A DNA stretch of 52,353 nucleotides from Aureimonas phyllosphaerae. Its GTDB lineage: Bacteria; Pseudomonadota; Alphaproteobacteria; Rhizobiales; Rhizobiaceae. The stretch's first letter is position 1, and the number at the start of each line of letters is the position of its first letter. The DNA lies in assembly GCF_900113065.1 (NCBI RefSeq), contig NZ_FOOA01000023.1, forward strand, positions 1 through 52,353, read 5' to 3'. This document shows positions 25,241 to 33,406 of the stretch, piece by piece. The notes under the pieces were generated by a model that worked only from the letters and a program-made list of their open reading frames with translations, was not told where the DNA came from and searched no databases. The translations under genes were made by a program, and so were the position numbers.

Positions 25241-25680
25241 GCCGCGACGCCGATTTTCGCCTCGGCCTTTTCGAGCGCTTCGACGACCGCATCGAAGGTC
25301 AGCATGGTCGACGCGTGCCGCGCCTTGTGCTCGCGGACGGGCTCGAGATAACGCAATTCGTCGAAGCGCCCCTCCGGCGGAGGGCCGCCGGCCTTCAGCA
25401 TGTTCTGCATCGCCTCGCGCACCTCGCGCAGTTCCGCTGGCGTCGCGCCGACGATGTGGCGGGCCATGACCGACGAGGACGCCTGCCCCAGTGCACAGGC
25501 GCGGACCTCGTGGGCGAAATCGGAGACGACCCCGTCGGTCAGTTTCAGATCGACCGTCACGGTCGAGCCGCAGAGCTTGGAATGCGCCCTAGCCGAGCCA
25601 TCCGGCGCATCAAGGCGACCGATCCGGGGAATATTGCCGGCGAGATCGAGAATTCGGTCGTTGTAGAGATCGTCGATCAT
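25237..25680 (-). CDS. IscU/SufU-like iron-sulfur scaffold-type protein lacking the third cysteine
   Basis: This 147-residue protein has the NifU-N/IscU fold: [18 protein letters not shown], then SKLCGSTV (Cys37) and [17 protein letters not shown] (Cys62). The third ligand position, normally Cys in the final helix, reads KARHASTML with His122 and no Cys. Genuine IscU and SufU need three cysteines plus Asp for cluster assembly, so this member may bind a metal differently or serve another role. It starts the yidD-thrS unit and is divergent from folE. Confidence 0.78.
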   Translation of the reverse strand: MIDDLYNDRILDLAGNIPRIGRLDAPDGSARAHSKLCGSTVTVDLKLTDGVVSDFAHEVRACALGQASSSVMARHIVGATPAELREVREAMQNMLKAGGPPPEGRFDELRYLEPVREHKARHASTMLTFDAVVEALEKAEAKIGVAA

Positions 25681-25740
25681 GGCATGTTCCGTGGACGCTG
25701 CGTCGCGAAACGATGATGCTGTGAAGCACCGCTCGGACCG

Positions 25741-25826
25741 ACTATATAGGTGGGGCAGCGTGGCGTCGGTAGACGCTCAGGCGCTGCACCCGATCCGCCC
25801 GCTTGACGGAACTGGTATACTATAAC
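25741..25826. promoter_or_regulatory. Bidirectional promoter region between the IscU-like gene and folE
   Basis: On the minus strand CTATAT/TATATAG (25742-25749) matches a -10 for the IscU-like operon; the -35 is weak. On the plus strand TATACTATAAC (25816-25826) offers a -10 for folE about 75 bases before its ATG, with a TTGACG at 25803-25808 too close (12 bases) to be its -35. The A/T-rich hexamers stand out in GC-rich DNA. Confidence 0.4.
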
Positions 25827-25902
25827 ATCAACGGGCCAACGGATCGAACGGCGGGTTTCGTCGGGCTTTCCCCGGCGCAATCGCCTCGGCTCAGGGTTCA
25901 TC

Positions 25903-26523
25903 ATGGACGCCACCATCAGAAAGCTCGCTCCGGCCGCCACGGCCGAACCGGTCGTTCGACCGACCCGCGAGGAGGCCGAAGCCGCGGTCGAAACGCTCCT
26001 GCGCTGGATCGGTGAGGATCCCGCGCGCGAGGGCCTGATCGATACGCCGCGGCGCGTGGTCAAGGCCTATGAGGAGCTCTACGGCGGCTACGGCCAACAG
26101 CCGGCCGACGTGCTCAGCCGCACCTTCGAGGAGGTCGCCGGTTACCAGGAAATGGTCCTGCTGCGCGACATTCCCTTCACCTCGCATTGCGAGCACCACA
26201 TGGTGCCGATCATCGGCAAGGCGCATGTCGCCTACGTGCCGGATGGCCGCGTGCTGGGCCTGTCGAAGATCCCCCGCGTCGTCGAAATCTTCGCGCGTCG
26301 CCTCCAGACGCAGGAGAAGCTGACCGAGCAGATCGCAGCAGTCATCGACGGCGCGCTGACCCCCAAGGGCGTCGCGGTGCTGCTTGAGGCCGAGCACATG
26401 TGCATGTCGATGCGCGGCATCCGCACCCACGGCTCGACCACGGTCACCTCCTCGTTCTACGGTTCGTTCCGTGACGACCGCGAGGAGCAGACGCGGTTCC
26501 TCGCCATGGTCGGCGGACGTTGA
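25903..26523 (+). CDS. folE: GTP cyclohydrolase I
   Basis: The 206-residue enzyme contains the zinc and catalytic residues in [20 protein letters not shown] and [18 protein letters not shown], and the [20 protein letters not shown] helix. It converts GTP to dihydroneopterin triphosphate, the first step of folate synthesis. The Cys in SHCEHH and the Cys in HMCMSM mark the zinc-dependent FolE1 type. The next gene starts inside its stop codon. Confidence 0.94.
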   Translation: MDATIRKLAPAATAEPVVRPTREEAEAAVETLLRWIGEDPAREGLIDTPRRVVKAYEELYGGYGQQPADVLSRTFEEVAGYQEMVLLRDIPFTSHCEHHMVPIIGKAHVAYVPDGRVLGLSKIPRVVEIFARRLQTQEKLTEQIAAVIDGALTPKGVAVLLEAEHMCMSMRGIRTHGSTTVTSSFYGSFRDDREEQTRFLAMVGGR

Positions 26524-26930
26524 GCGTTTCGGCTCACGTCTTCCCGCCGCCGGGCGCCAAGGCCGACCTCGAGGAAGGCAGCGTCCTGACGCCGCGGTTC
26601 GACGCGGCGGGCCTCGTCACGGCAGTCGTGAGCGACATGGACGGCGGCCTGCTGATGGTCGCCCACATGAACGCCGAGGCGCTGGATCTCACGATCCGCT
26701 CTGGCATCGCGCATTACTGGAGCCGCTCCCGGCAGTCGCTCTGGAAGAAGGGCGAGACGTCGGGCGCGTTGCAGACGGTGCAGGAGATGCGCGTCGACTG
26801 CGACCAGGACGCGGTGTGGCTGAAGGTCACGGTCGCGAAGCCTGAGGACACCTGTCACACCGGGCGCGAAACCTGCTTCTACCGCAGCGTTTCCCTCGGC
26901 CCGCATGGCGGAAAATTGTCGGCGCGGTGA
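26520..26930 (+). CDS. hisI: Phosphoribosyl-AMP cyclohydrolase
   Basis: The 136-residue product contains [35 protein letters not shown], the metal-binding [12 protein letters not shown] (Asp-Cys-Asp) and [13 protein letters not shown] (two zinc cysteines), all hallmarks of HisI. It hydrolyses PR-AMP in histidine synthesis. It is not fused to HisE, as usual in alphaproteobacteria. The start is a TTG at 26520 overlapping the folE stop (TTGA). The folE-hisI pairing is common in this order. Confidence 0.9.
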   Translation: MSVSAHVFPPPGAKADLEEGSVLTPRFDAAGLVTAVVSDMDGGLLMVAHMNAEALDLTIRSGIAHYWSRSRQSLWKKGETSGALQTVQEMRVDCDQDAVWLKVTVAKPEDTCHTGRETCFYRSVSLGPHGGKLSAR

Positions 26931-26947
26931 CACGTTTTATCGCAGCG

Positions 26948-26961
26948 CACAACATGTTGTG
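26948..26961. promoter_or_regulatory. 14-base palindrome upstream of the patatin gene
   Basis: CACAACATGTTGTG is a perfect 14-base palindrome 17 bases after the hisI stop and about 83 bases before the patatin ATG. Perfect dyads of this size are typical of LacI, TetR or GntR-type operators. No U-tract follows. It is A/T-richer than its surroundings. Confidence 0.45.
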
Positions 26962-27044
26962 TCTGCGTTTACGCTGATCGTGCATGGTGCGGAAAGCATC
27001 ATGGCCCATCCTTATTGGAAGGGACCGGCCTCAAGGCACGCGAC

Positions 27045-28031
27045 ATGATGCTGGATCGCATTTTCAGACAGGCCGAACGAACTGCCCCCATCGAGCGGTC
27101 GGGCAGCACCGGAACCACCAACCGGGCACAGAAACGTCGCGGGGTGGCGCTGGCGCTCGGCGGCGGGGCCGCACGCGGATGGGCACATATCGGTGTCCTG
27201 CGCGCGCTCGACGAAGCCGACATTCCGGTCTCGATGATCGCCGGCACTTCGATCGGAGCCCTCGTCGGCGGCTGCTATCTGGCGGGACGGCTCGACGAAC
27301 TCGAAGCCTTCGCGCGCTCGCTGACGCGGCGCGGGTTGATGGGGCTCCTCGACTTCCGGTTCGGCGGCGACGGGTTGCTCGGCGGCATGCGGCTCAACGC
27401 CCGGCTCGTCAACACGTTGAAGGACATCCGCATCGAGGACCTCGACCGCCCGTTCGTGGCCGTCGCGACCGAGGGCCGCAACGGACATGAGGTCTGGATG
27501 GACCAGGGCTCCCTGGTCCTTGCCATGCGCGCGTCCTACGCCGTTCCCGGCATCTTCCAGCCGGTCGAGTGCGGCGGGCGACGCCTGTCGGACGGGGCCC
27601 TCGTCAACCCGGTCCCCGTTTCGGTCTGCCGCGCCTACGAGCAGCCGCTCGTGATCGCGGTCAATCTACATTACGACCTCTTCGGGCGCGCGGCGGTCCT
27701 TCGCATGCGCGCCGAAAGCAGCGATCCCGACGGGTCCATCGCCGAGAACCCGGTCGACCCACTGTTGCGCCAGCGTCCGAATGCGGACAACAGGCGGGAT
27801 CGGATCGGTTTCGCGCGATCCGTCGTCGATGCCTTCAACATCATCCAGGACCGCATTTCCCGTTCGCGCCTGGCCGGTGATCCGCCGGATCTGTCGGTGC
27901 ACCCGCGCGTGCGCGACATCGGCCTGTCGGAGTTTTTCCGAGCCAAGGAGTGCATCGCCTTCGGCTACGAAGAGACGATGCGTTCCATGAACGAGATCCG
28001 CCGGCTGCAGGAGTGCATGCCGGCGCTCTGA
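27045..28031 (+). CDS. Patatin-like phospholipase
   Basis: The product (328 residues from ATG 27045) has the patatin oxyanion motif ALGGGAARGWAHIGVLRALD, the nucleophile elbow AGTSIGALVGG (Ser69) and the catalytic Asp in RRLSDGALVNPVP. It is a lipid acyl hydrolase of the bacterial RssA/NTE-like group. ATG codons at 27045 and 27048 are favoured; TTG 27015 is possible but has no ribosome site. A short polar C-terminal region lies after the catalytic domain. There is no signal peptide, so it probably acts at the inner face of the membrane. It is convergent with the CBS gene. Confidence 0.83.
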   Translation: MMLDRIFRQAERTAPIERSGSTGTTNRAQKRRGVALALGGGAARGWAHIGVLRALDEADIPVSMIAGTSIGALVGGCYLAGRLDELEAFARSLTRRGLMGLLDFRFGGDGLLGGMRLNARLVNTLKDIRIEDLDRPFVAVATEGRNGHEVWMDQGSLVLAMRASYAVPGIFQPVECGGRRLSDGALVNPVPVSVCRAYEQPLVIAVNLHYDLFGRAAVLRMRAESSDPDGSIAENPVDPLLRQRPNADNRRDRIGFARSVVDAFNIIQDRISRSRLAGDPPDLSVHPRVRDIGLSEFFRAKECIAFGYEETMRSMNEIRRLQECMPAL

Positions 28032-28040
28032 CAATTCGGA

Positions 28041-28478
28041 TCAGCCGGCCGCGGCGTGGATGTAGCTTCGCATCTCCTCGGCCTCCTGTTCGGCCGCCTC
28101 GATCCGGCGCTTCACGACGTCGCCGATCGACACGATGCCGACGAGACGTCCACCCTCGCAAACCGGCAGGTGCCGGAAGCGGCGGCGGGTCATGATTTCC
28201 ATCGCCTCGTCCACGGTCGTCTCCTCGCCGGCGGTCGTCACCTCGCGGGTCATTACCTCGCCGACGGTTCCCGACAAGGCGTCCATGCCGCCCCCGGCGA
28301 CGAGGCGAACGACGTCCCGCTCCGACAGGATGCCCTGGAGGTCGCCGCCGGCGCCGATCACCACGAGAACGCCGATGCGGCGTTCCGCCAGCGTTCTGAC
28401 GGCCTCGGCGAGCGTCGTGGCCAGGTCGATCGTCACGACCTCCCGTCCCTTGGTCTCCAGAATGCGACGTACGGTCAT
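28041..28478 (-). CDS. Protein with two CBS domains
   Basis: The 145-residue product consists of two tandem CBS motifs: ILSERDVVRLVAGGG closes the first and LVGIVSIGDVVKRRIEA the second. A basic N-terminus (MTVRRILETKG) and a helical C-terminal tail flank them. Such stand-alone CBS pairs bind AMP, ATP or similar nucleotides and act as sensors. GGGAGGAGG precedes the ATG. It is 68 bases downstream of the rhomboid gene and probably co-transcribed with it. Confidence 0.85.
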   Translation of the reverse strand: MTVRRILETKGREVVTIDLATTLAEAVRTLAERRIGVLVVIGAGGDLQGILSERDVVRLVAGGGMDALSGTVGEVMTREVTTAGEETTVDEAMEIMTRRRFRHLPVCEGGRLVGIVSIGDVVKRRIEAAEQEAEEMRSYIHAAAG

Positions 28479-28546
28479 TGACGGCCTCCTCCCATCGTTG
28501 TCCGCCCGCATCGTGCGACGAAGCCGCCGCCGCCGCAACTGGTCCG

Positions 28547-29299
28547 TCAGAGGCCCACCGGATGCTGCCGGCGCGGATCGAAGGCGGAGAAGCAAAGGAA
28601 GCCGAACAGGAAGCCGCCGACATGCGCTTCCCAGGCAACGGCCGCGCCCTCCCCGAGGAGCAGCCCGGCGCCGGATCCGAGCGCGATGTTGGTGACGAAG
28701 AAGACGATGATGAAGAAGAGGACGGTGCGATCCGACAGGCTCCGCGGGATCGAGAGCAGCGGCGCATAGGCGACGTCGCCGCGCCCCATGGCGCCGAGCG
28801 CGAAACGCGCCGCACCACCCATCAGGGCGGACACGACACCTGAGGCACCGATCATCGGCTGGATGAGGTCCGGGTTCATCACGTAGAAGAAGGCAGCGCC
28901 CGCGACCGCCCCGAAGGCACTGAAGACGAGGAACCGTCCGGCGCCGAGCCGCCGCGCCACCGGCGTCCCAAACGCGAGCATCCACACCGCGTTGGTCCCG
29001 TAGTGCACCCAGTCGCCGTGCAGGAAGGCGTGGGTGATCGGCGAGGTCCAGGCGGCGAACGGCTCGCGCAGGAGACAGATTTCGTCGCTCGACCCGTAGC
29101 AGCCCGCCAGGAACGACAGGTTCAGGAGCGCCCAACCGCCCTGCACGTCGTCGAGGACGTCGACGCGAACCCAGTGGATGAAGGCCAGGAATCCCAGAAG
29201 GCCGAGCACGATGCTTGGAACGTTGAAGGCAGGCTGCCGAGGCGGCGGCTGCGGGATGTCGAAGAAATCGGACGGCGACGGGCGGGGATCGAGCGACAA
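28547..29299 (-). CDS. Rhomboid-family intramembrane serine protease
   Basis: The 250-residue protein has about six membrane helices. The catalytic serine lies in GASGVVSALMGG (Ser153) and the catalytic histidine in AHVGGFLFGFL (His226). THAFLHGDWVHYGTNAVWML is the conserved helix 2 region. The start is inferred as TTG 29299, ten bases after GGAG; no ATG fits. Rhomboids cleave membrane protein substrates within the lipid bilayer. Substrates here are unknown; the CBS gene follows in the same direction. Confidence 0.83.
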   Translation of the reverse strand: MSLDPRPSPSDFFDIPQPPPRQPAFNVPSIVLGLLGFLAFIHWVRVDVLDDVQGGWALLNLSFLAGCYGSSDEICLLREPFAAWTSPITHAFLHGDWVHYGTNAVWMLAFGTPVARRLGAGRFLVFSAFGAVAGAAFFYVMNPDLIQPMIGASGVVSALMGGAARFALGAMGRGDVAYAPLLSIPRSLSDRTVLFFIIVFFVTNIALGSGAGLLLGEGAAVAWEAHVGGFLFGFLCFSAFDPRRQHPVGL

Positions 29300-29461
29300 G
29301 ACGTGAGGACTCCAGATGGCTGTCTCGTTGTATCGCCCGGTGGCGGGAGGGCAATGCGCCTGACGCCGCACGAGACGATCGGCGACACGCGCCGCTGCCC
29401 CTACGGCACTCCGCGATGGTTCCCGATCGCTTATCTCGACGGCACCGCGACAAGCCCTTGT

Positions 29462-29477
29462 TAAGCCTCGTGGCTTA
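29462..29477. promoter_or_regulatory. Small inverted repeat before the PilZ gene
   Basis: TAAGCC-TCGT-GGCTTA has 6-base perfect arms and lies about 33 bases upstream of ATG 29510, in the divergent rhomboid/PilZ interval. It may be an operator or a 5' UTR hairpin. The remainder of the interval (29300-29461) shows nothing clear. Confidence 0.35.
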
Positions 29478-29509
29478 TCACTTGGAAACCAGTGAAGCGG
29501 GCCGAGACC

Positions 29510-30115
29510 ATGTTGAACACCTTGCCGAAGACCCTCGCCGTCTCGGAAGACCGCCGTCACTTCAAGCGGGTGTCGATCGATCTTCTCGGCCGCTTCATGC
29601 TGGAGGATCAGCGCGAATATCCCTGCCGGATCGACAACATGTCGCCGGGGGACGTGGCGATCGTGACGCCGGTGGAGCCGGCCAAGGGCGAGCGGGTCAT
29701 CCTCTATGCCGATCAGATCGGACGCTTGGAAGGCAACGTCGCACGCTGCTTCAGGGGCGGCTTCGCGTTGGTCCTGAACGCTACGGAGCGCAAGCGCGAA
29801 AAGCTGGCGGCGCAGCTGATGTGGCTCGCCAACCGCTCCGAACTGTCGCTGCCCGAAGACCGCCGCCACGAGCGCCTTCAGCCGCGCAATCCGATCATCC
29901 GGATGGTGCTGGACGACGGCCGCGGTTACGAAGTCCGCATCAACGACCTGTCGCTGTCCGGCGCGGCGATCGTCTGCGCCGTCCGTCCGGCGATCGGCTC
30001 GCGCATCACGCTCGGCACCATGACCGGACGCGTCGTCCGCCAGCTCGAAGACGGTGTCGCCGTTGAGTTCTCCTCGCTTCAGACGCGCGAATCCCTGCTC
30101 GACCACCTCGGCTGA
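29510..30115 (+). CDS. Protein with two PilZ domains
   Basis: About 201 residues from ATG 29510 (GTG 29492 is the alternative). Two PilZ-type beta-barrels are visible. The first follows EDRRHFKRVSIDLLGRFML, with the RxxxR-type Arg before DLLGR, and CRIDNMSPGDVAI. The second follows EDRRHERLQPRNPIIRMVL, with RINDLSLSGAAIV matching D/NxSxxG. Both have the elements that bind cyclic di-GMP, though the exact RxxxR spacing is degenerate. It would act as an effector for adhesion, motility or polysaccharide. Confidence 0.78.
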   Translation: MLNTLPKTLAVSEDRRHFKRVSIDLLGRFMLEDQREYPCRIDNMSPGDVAIVTPVEPAKGERVILYADQIGRLEGNVARCFRGGFALVLNATERKREKLAAQLMWLANRSELSLPEDRRHERLQPRNPIIRMVLDDGRGYEVRINDLSLSGAAIVCAVRPAIGSRITLGTMTGRVVRQLEDGVAVEFSSLQTRESLLDHLG

Positions 30116-30157
30116 ACGCGGCCGCCGAGCTCTTCCTGCAACGAAGCTGTGGATAAC

Positions 30158-30178
30158 GGGGAGCATTTTCGGCTCCCC
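30158..30178 (+). terminator. Stem-loop after the PilZ gene
   Basis: GGGGAGC-ATTTTCG-GCTCCCC is a perfect 7-bp stem, 43 bases after the stop codon. It has no U-tract, so it is at best a weak intrinsic terminator or mRNA 3' end. It opens a 439-base gene-free interval (30116-30554). There, further short inverted repeats (ATGCTT-ACCG-AAGCAT at 30381-30396), several TTAA sites and a lower-GC tract (about 30400-30510) are visible but no convincing ORF. Confidence 0.4.
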
Positions 30179-30554
30179 TCGGCGCCCCGCGGCCAAGCCC
30201 GTTAAGGTCTTGCTCATCCTTTCTTAAGGAGTGTGGCAAGCGTGTTCTGCGTTCCGGTCTGCAACCGTCCCGGCCCCGTTAACCGGGCAGCCGTCTGCGC
30301 GTTAACACTCCATCCCGCCCTCCCCCGATCGCCGGTCCCGAACTCGTCTCGGCCTTCATCTTCATGGAGGTGGGGGCTTCATGCTTACCGAAGCATTCTG
30401 CGTGCGAACCGCTTCTTAAGCGTCATTCTTCAGATCCCGGCAAGCAAGAGATCTGAACAAATCGAGGATCAGTTTACGAAAATTCATATTGGGCGTTTGG
30501 ACTTCAAGTAAATCCGGTCTGCGACTGTGCGTGCGTCACCGCTGGAGACCGAAA

Positions 30555-31148
30555 GTGCAGATCTCGAACCGCCTCTTCTCGCTCGTCATGCTTCTGGTCG
30601 CCGGCCTCCTGTTCACGGGCAAGGCCGACGCCGCGATGACGCTGCGCGGGCCGACCTCCCAGCCGATCGGACATTTCGAGTTCTGCAAGTCCTACCCGGA
30701 GACCTGCGGACCCAACGCCGAGACCGGCATCATCCAGATTACCGACCGTTCGTGGCAGTCGATCATCGAGGTGAACAACACGGTCAACGAGGGCATCATC
30801 CCGCGGACCGACATGGAGATGCACGGCGTCGCCGAGCTCTGGTCGTATCCGTCGATCGAGGGTGACTGCGAGGACTTCGTTCTGCTCAAGCAGTACATGC
30901 TGGAGCGCGAAGGTTTTCCGCGCTCCGCCCTATTGATCACGGTCGTCCGCCAACCGAACGGCGAGGGTCACGCGGTCCTGACCATCCGCACGAACCGCGG
31001 CGACATCGTTCTGGACAATCTCGACAAGCGCGCGCTCGACTGGACGCTGACGCCCTACAAGTTCCTGAAGCGCCAGTCCGAGCAGAACTCCGCCAAGTGG
31101 GTGGCGATCGAGGACGGCCGGGACATGCTGGTCGGCTCGGTGCGCTGA
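30555..31148 (+). CDS. BTLCP transglutaminase-like cysteine peptidase
   Basis: Starting at GTG 30555 the 197-residue protein has a signal peptide (residues 1 to about 27, LFSLVMLLVAGLLFTGKADA) and the BTLCP/LapG-type catalytic triad: Cys105 in GDCEDFVLLKQYML, His139 in GHAVLTIRT and Asp154 in IVLDNLD. It is thus an exported periplasmic cysteine peptidase. LapG members cut large adhesins when c-di-GMP is low. No adhesin or LapD gene is in the window, though a PilZ gene lies upstream. In many rhizobia this family has no assigned target. Confidence 0.85.
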   Translation: MQISNRLFSLVMLLVAGLLFTGKADAAMTLRGPTSQPIGHFEFCKSYPETCGPNAETGIIQITDRSWQSIIEVNNTVNEGIIPRTDMEMHGVAELWSYPSIEGDCEDFVLLKQYMLEREGFPRSALLITVVRQPNGEGHAVLTIRTNRGDIVLDNLDKRALDWTLTPYKFLKRQSEQNSAKWVAIEDGRDMLVGSVR

Positions 31149-31167
31149 CCCTTCCCGCCGCTCGTCC

Positions 31168-31204
31168 CACCAAAAAGGCCGGCTCGAAGCCGGCCTTTTT
31201 GGTG
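31168..31204. terminator. Bidirectional intrinsic terminator
   Basis: A perfect 16-bp stem (31168-31183 and 31189-31204) around loop TCGAA, with GGCCGGC core, five A's on its left and five T's on its right. On either strand a U-run follows the GC stem. It lies between the BTLCP gene (+) and the DUF3126 gene (-), so it can end transcription from both sides. Confidence 0.9.
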
Positions 31205-31241
31205 TCTGCAGTTCGGCCTCGCGAGCGGGCGGAACGTCGTC

Positions 31242-31451
31242 TCAGTCGAGATCGATATCGAGAACCGTGATCGTGACGTGGTAGGAGGTCTCACCCTCGT
31301 CGGTGTCCTTGCCCACCGTGCCGATGAAGTCCTCGCCGACATAGATCTCAGCAGTGTCCTTCTTGCGCGGCATCGCCTTGACCTGAATGCCGGATGTCTT
31401 GAACGTCCGGTTCAGGTAGGCTTCGAGCTTGCGGATTTCGTCGGGCTTCAC
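31242..31451 (-). CDS. DUF3126 family protein
   Basis: The 69-residue product begins at GTG 31451 (VKPDEIRKLEAYLNRTF), preceded by AAGGAG. It has a compact alpha-beta layout, with basic VKAMPRKKDTAEIYVGEDFI followed by GTVGKDTDEGETSYHVTI. It follows cysE with a 71-base gap; cysE-DUF3126 is a common arrangement in Hyphomicrobiales. Function unknown. Confidence 0.82.
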   Translation of the reverse strand: MKPDEIRKLEAYLNRTFKTSGIQVKAMPRKKDTAEIYVGEDFIGTVGKDTDEGETSYHVTITVLDIDLD

Positions 31452-31522
31452 GAGGTCGGTCTCCTTGGGCGCATTCTGCGCGTCGAGCGTGCAATGGCCG
31501 AAACGGCCGAGAGGATGCAGGC

Positions 31523-32344
31523 TCAGTCGGCGCGGGTGAAATTCTGATCCATGGCTCGCGCAGGCTCGGCGCAGCCGGACGTTCCGACGATCCGCGCAGG
31601 CACGCCGGCAACGGTGGAATTCGGCGGCACCTCCGCCAGGACCACCGAACCGGACGCGATCTTCGAGCAGTCGCCGACCTTGATGTTGCCGAGGATCTTC
31701 GCGCCCGCCCCAATCAGGACGCCGTTGCCGATCTTCGGATGCCGGTCGCCGAACTCCTTGCCCGTGCCGCCGAGCGTCACGTCCTGCAGGATCGAGACGT
31801 TGTCCCCGATCACCGCCGTGAAGCCGACGACGAGGCCCGTGGCATGATCGAGGAAGATGCCGCGCCCCATGCGCGAGGCCGGGTGGATGTCGGTCTGGAA
31901 CACCGACGACGAGCGGGACTGGAGATACAGCGCGAAATCCTTGCGGCCTTCGTTCCACAGCCAATGCGCCAGACGGTGCGTCTGGATCGCGTGGAAGCCC
32001 TTGAAGTAGAGCAAGGGCTCGATCATCCGCTCGCAGGCGGGATCGCGATCGAAGACGGCCTGAAGGTCTATGCGCAGGACACCGCCCCATTCGGGACGGG
32101 CGGCGGCCATCTCCTCGAAGGCCTGCTCGATGTGGCAGGCGGGAAGGTCCGCATGGTCGAGCCGCTGCCCGATCCGGAAGGCGATCGCCGATTCCAGCGA
32201 GCGATGATTGAGGATCGAGGCGTAGAGGAAACCGCTGAGCGCCGGCTCACGCTCGGCCGCAGCCAAGGCTTCGTCCCGCGCCCGGTTCCAGATCGGATCG
32301 ATCGCCTGAACGCGGTCGACGGCAGACTTCATCAAGACGGTCAT
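31523..32344 (-). CDS. cysE: Serine O-acetyltransferase
   Basis: The 273-residue enzyme has the helical N-terminal domain and a left-handed beta-helix of hexapeptide repeats (IHPASRMGRGIFLDHATGLV, GDNVSILQDVTLGG, GNGVLIGAGAKILGNIKVG). The active-site HPKIGNGVLIGAGA and DHATG segments are intact. It makes O-acetylserine for cysteine synthesis. The start is 32344 or the ATG two codons earlier (32350); both follow an AGGA. The length fits bacterial CysE. Confidence 0.92.
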   Translation of the reverse strand: MTVLMKSAVDRVQAIDPIWNRARDEALAAAEREPALSGFLYASILNHRSLESAIAFRIGQRLDHADLPACHIEQAFEEMAAARPEWGGVLRIDLQAVFDRDPACERMIEPLLYFKGFHAIQTHRLAHWLWNEGRKDFALYLQSRSSSVFQTDIHPASRMGRGIFLDHATGLVVGFTAVIGDNVSILQDVTLGGTGKEFGDRHPKIGNGVLIGAGAKILGNIKVGDCSKIASGSVVLAEVPPNSTVAGVPARIVGTSGCAEPARAMDQNFTRAD

Positions 32345-32497
32345 CGTCATCCTGCTTTCGCTCGCTCGCGTTCCGCATGTCGCAGACAAGATAAGCGCGC
32401 TGCCACGATGCACCAGTCCATGCATGAACGGGTCGACGCGGCATTCCGTTTCGCTGGCTCTAGCCGAACGCACCGATTTTGAAAATGCCGACCGCCC

Positions 32498-33271
32498 TCA
32501 GGCGTCGAGCTCCCCTCGGTTCCGATCGAGGAAATCGACGACCGCAGCCTTGAACGTCCGGTCGCCGACCGCCAGCATGTGATCGCGGTTCACGATGGCG
32601 AAGACCTCGGCGTTCGGCATCAGTGCACCGAGCCGCTCGGGCGATCCGGCGATGTCGTCGCGCGTTCCGACGCCGATCAGCGTCGGCTGATGGAGCGCCC
32701 CCACCTCGGCCTCCGTCAGTTCCCGGCGGGACGTCGCGATGCAGGCAGCGAGCGCATGACGGTCGCTGCCAGTCCGATCGGCGAAGGCGCGGAACATGCG
32801 GCCGCGCTCGTGCGTGACGACCTCAAGCGAGGGCGCCATCAGCGCGTCGGCGATCGGGTCCCAGTCGCCGACACCCTCGACCAGCCCGATGCCGAGCCCG
32901 CCGAAGACGAGAAGCGGGAAGCGATCCGGATGCATCCGCCCCGCGAAGGCCGAGACGCGCGCGCCCATGGAATAGCCGAACAGGGCCGCGCGCCGGATCG
33001 AGAGGTGATCGACGAGCTCGACGAGATCGCCGACCATCGCCTCCGGCGTGTAGGCCGCCGGATCGTGCGGCTTGTCGCTCCGGCCGTGCCCACGATGGTC
33101 GAAGGCGACGACGCGCCAGCCGGCCTTCGTCAGCGTCTCCACCCAGCCCGGATCGATCCAGTTGACGCGCATGTTCGAGGCGAAGCCGTGAACGAGGACG
33201 ATGGCGGGCGCCGTGCGATCGCCCTCGTCGATATATTCCAGACGCAGACCGTCGTTGTGAAACTCGGGCAT
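32498..33271 (-). CDS. Alpha/beta hydrolase
   Basis: This 257-residue protein has oxyanion HGFASNM, GRSDKP, the nucleophile elbow FGYSMGAR (Ser101), Asp near GVGTRDDIAG and His231 in NRDHMLAVGD. It matches the general alpha/beta hydrolase family without a clear subfamily. It is 153 bases upstream of the cysE start on the same strand and could be independent. Substrate unknown. Confidence 0.8.
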   Translation of the reverse strand: MPEFHNDGLRLEYIDEGDRTAPAIVLVHGFASNMRVNWIDPGWVETLTKAGWRVVAFDHRGHGRSDKPHDPAAYTPEAMVGDLVELVDHLSIRRAALFGYSMGARVSAFAGRMHPDRFPLLVFGGLGIGLVEGVGDWDPIADALMAPSLEVVTHERGRMFRAFADRTGSDRHALAACIATSRRELTEAEVGALHQPTLIGVGTRDDIAGSPERLGALMPNAEVFAIVNRDHMLAVGDRTFKAAVVDFLDRNRGELDA

Positions 33272-33406
33272 CGGACACGTCACTCCGCTCTCGCCGAACC
33301 AAGGCGCTTCCGATAGCGCGAAGCAGGCCGCGAGAACCACCTGTTCTTTTCGCCGAGGGATGGATAAGTTCCGCCCGCTTCGAGACGAGCGAATGGAGAC
33401 GGCAGC

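Noticed and set aside
30233-30511. 92-residue frame with AAGGAG before a GTG
   Set aside because: The ribosome site is attractive, but the product is a low-complexity mix (Cys, Pro, Ser, Arg) with no domain or third-position bias, in an interval rich in hairpins.
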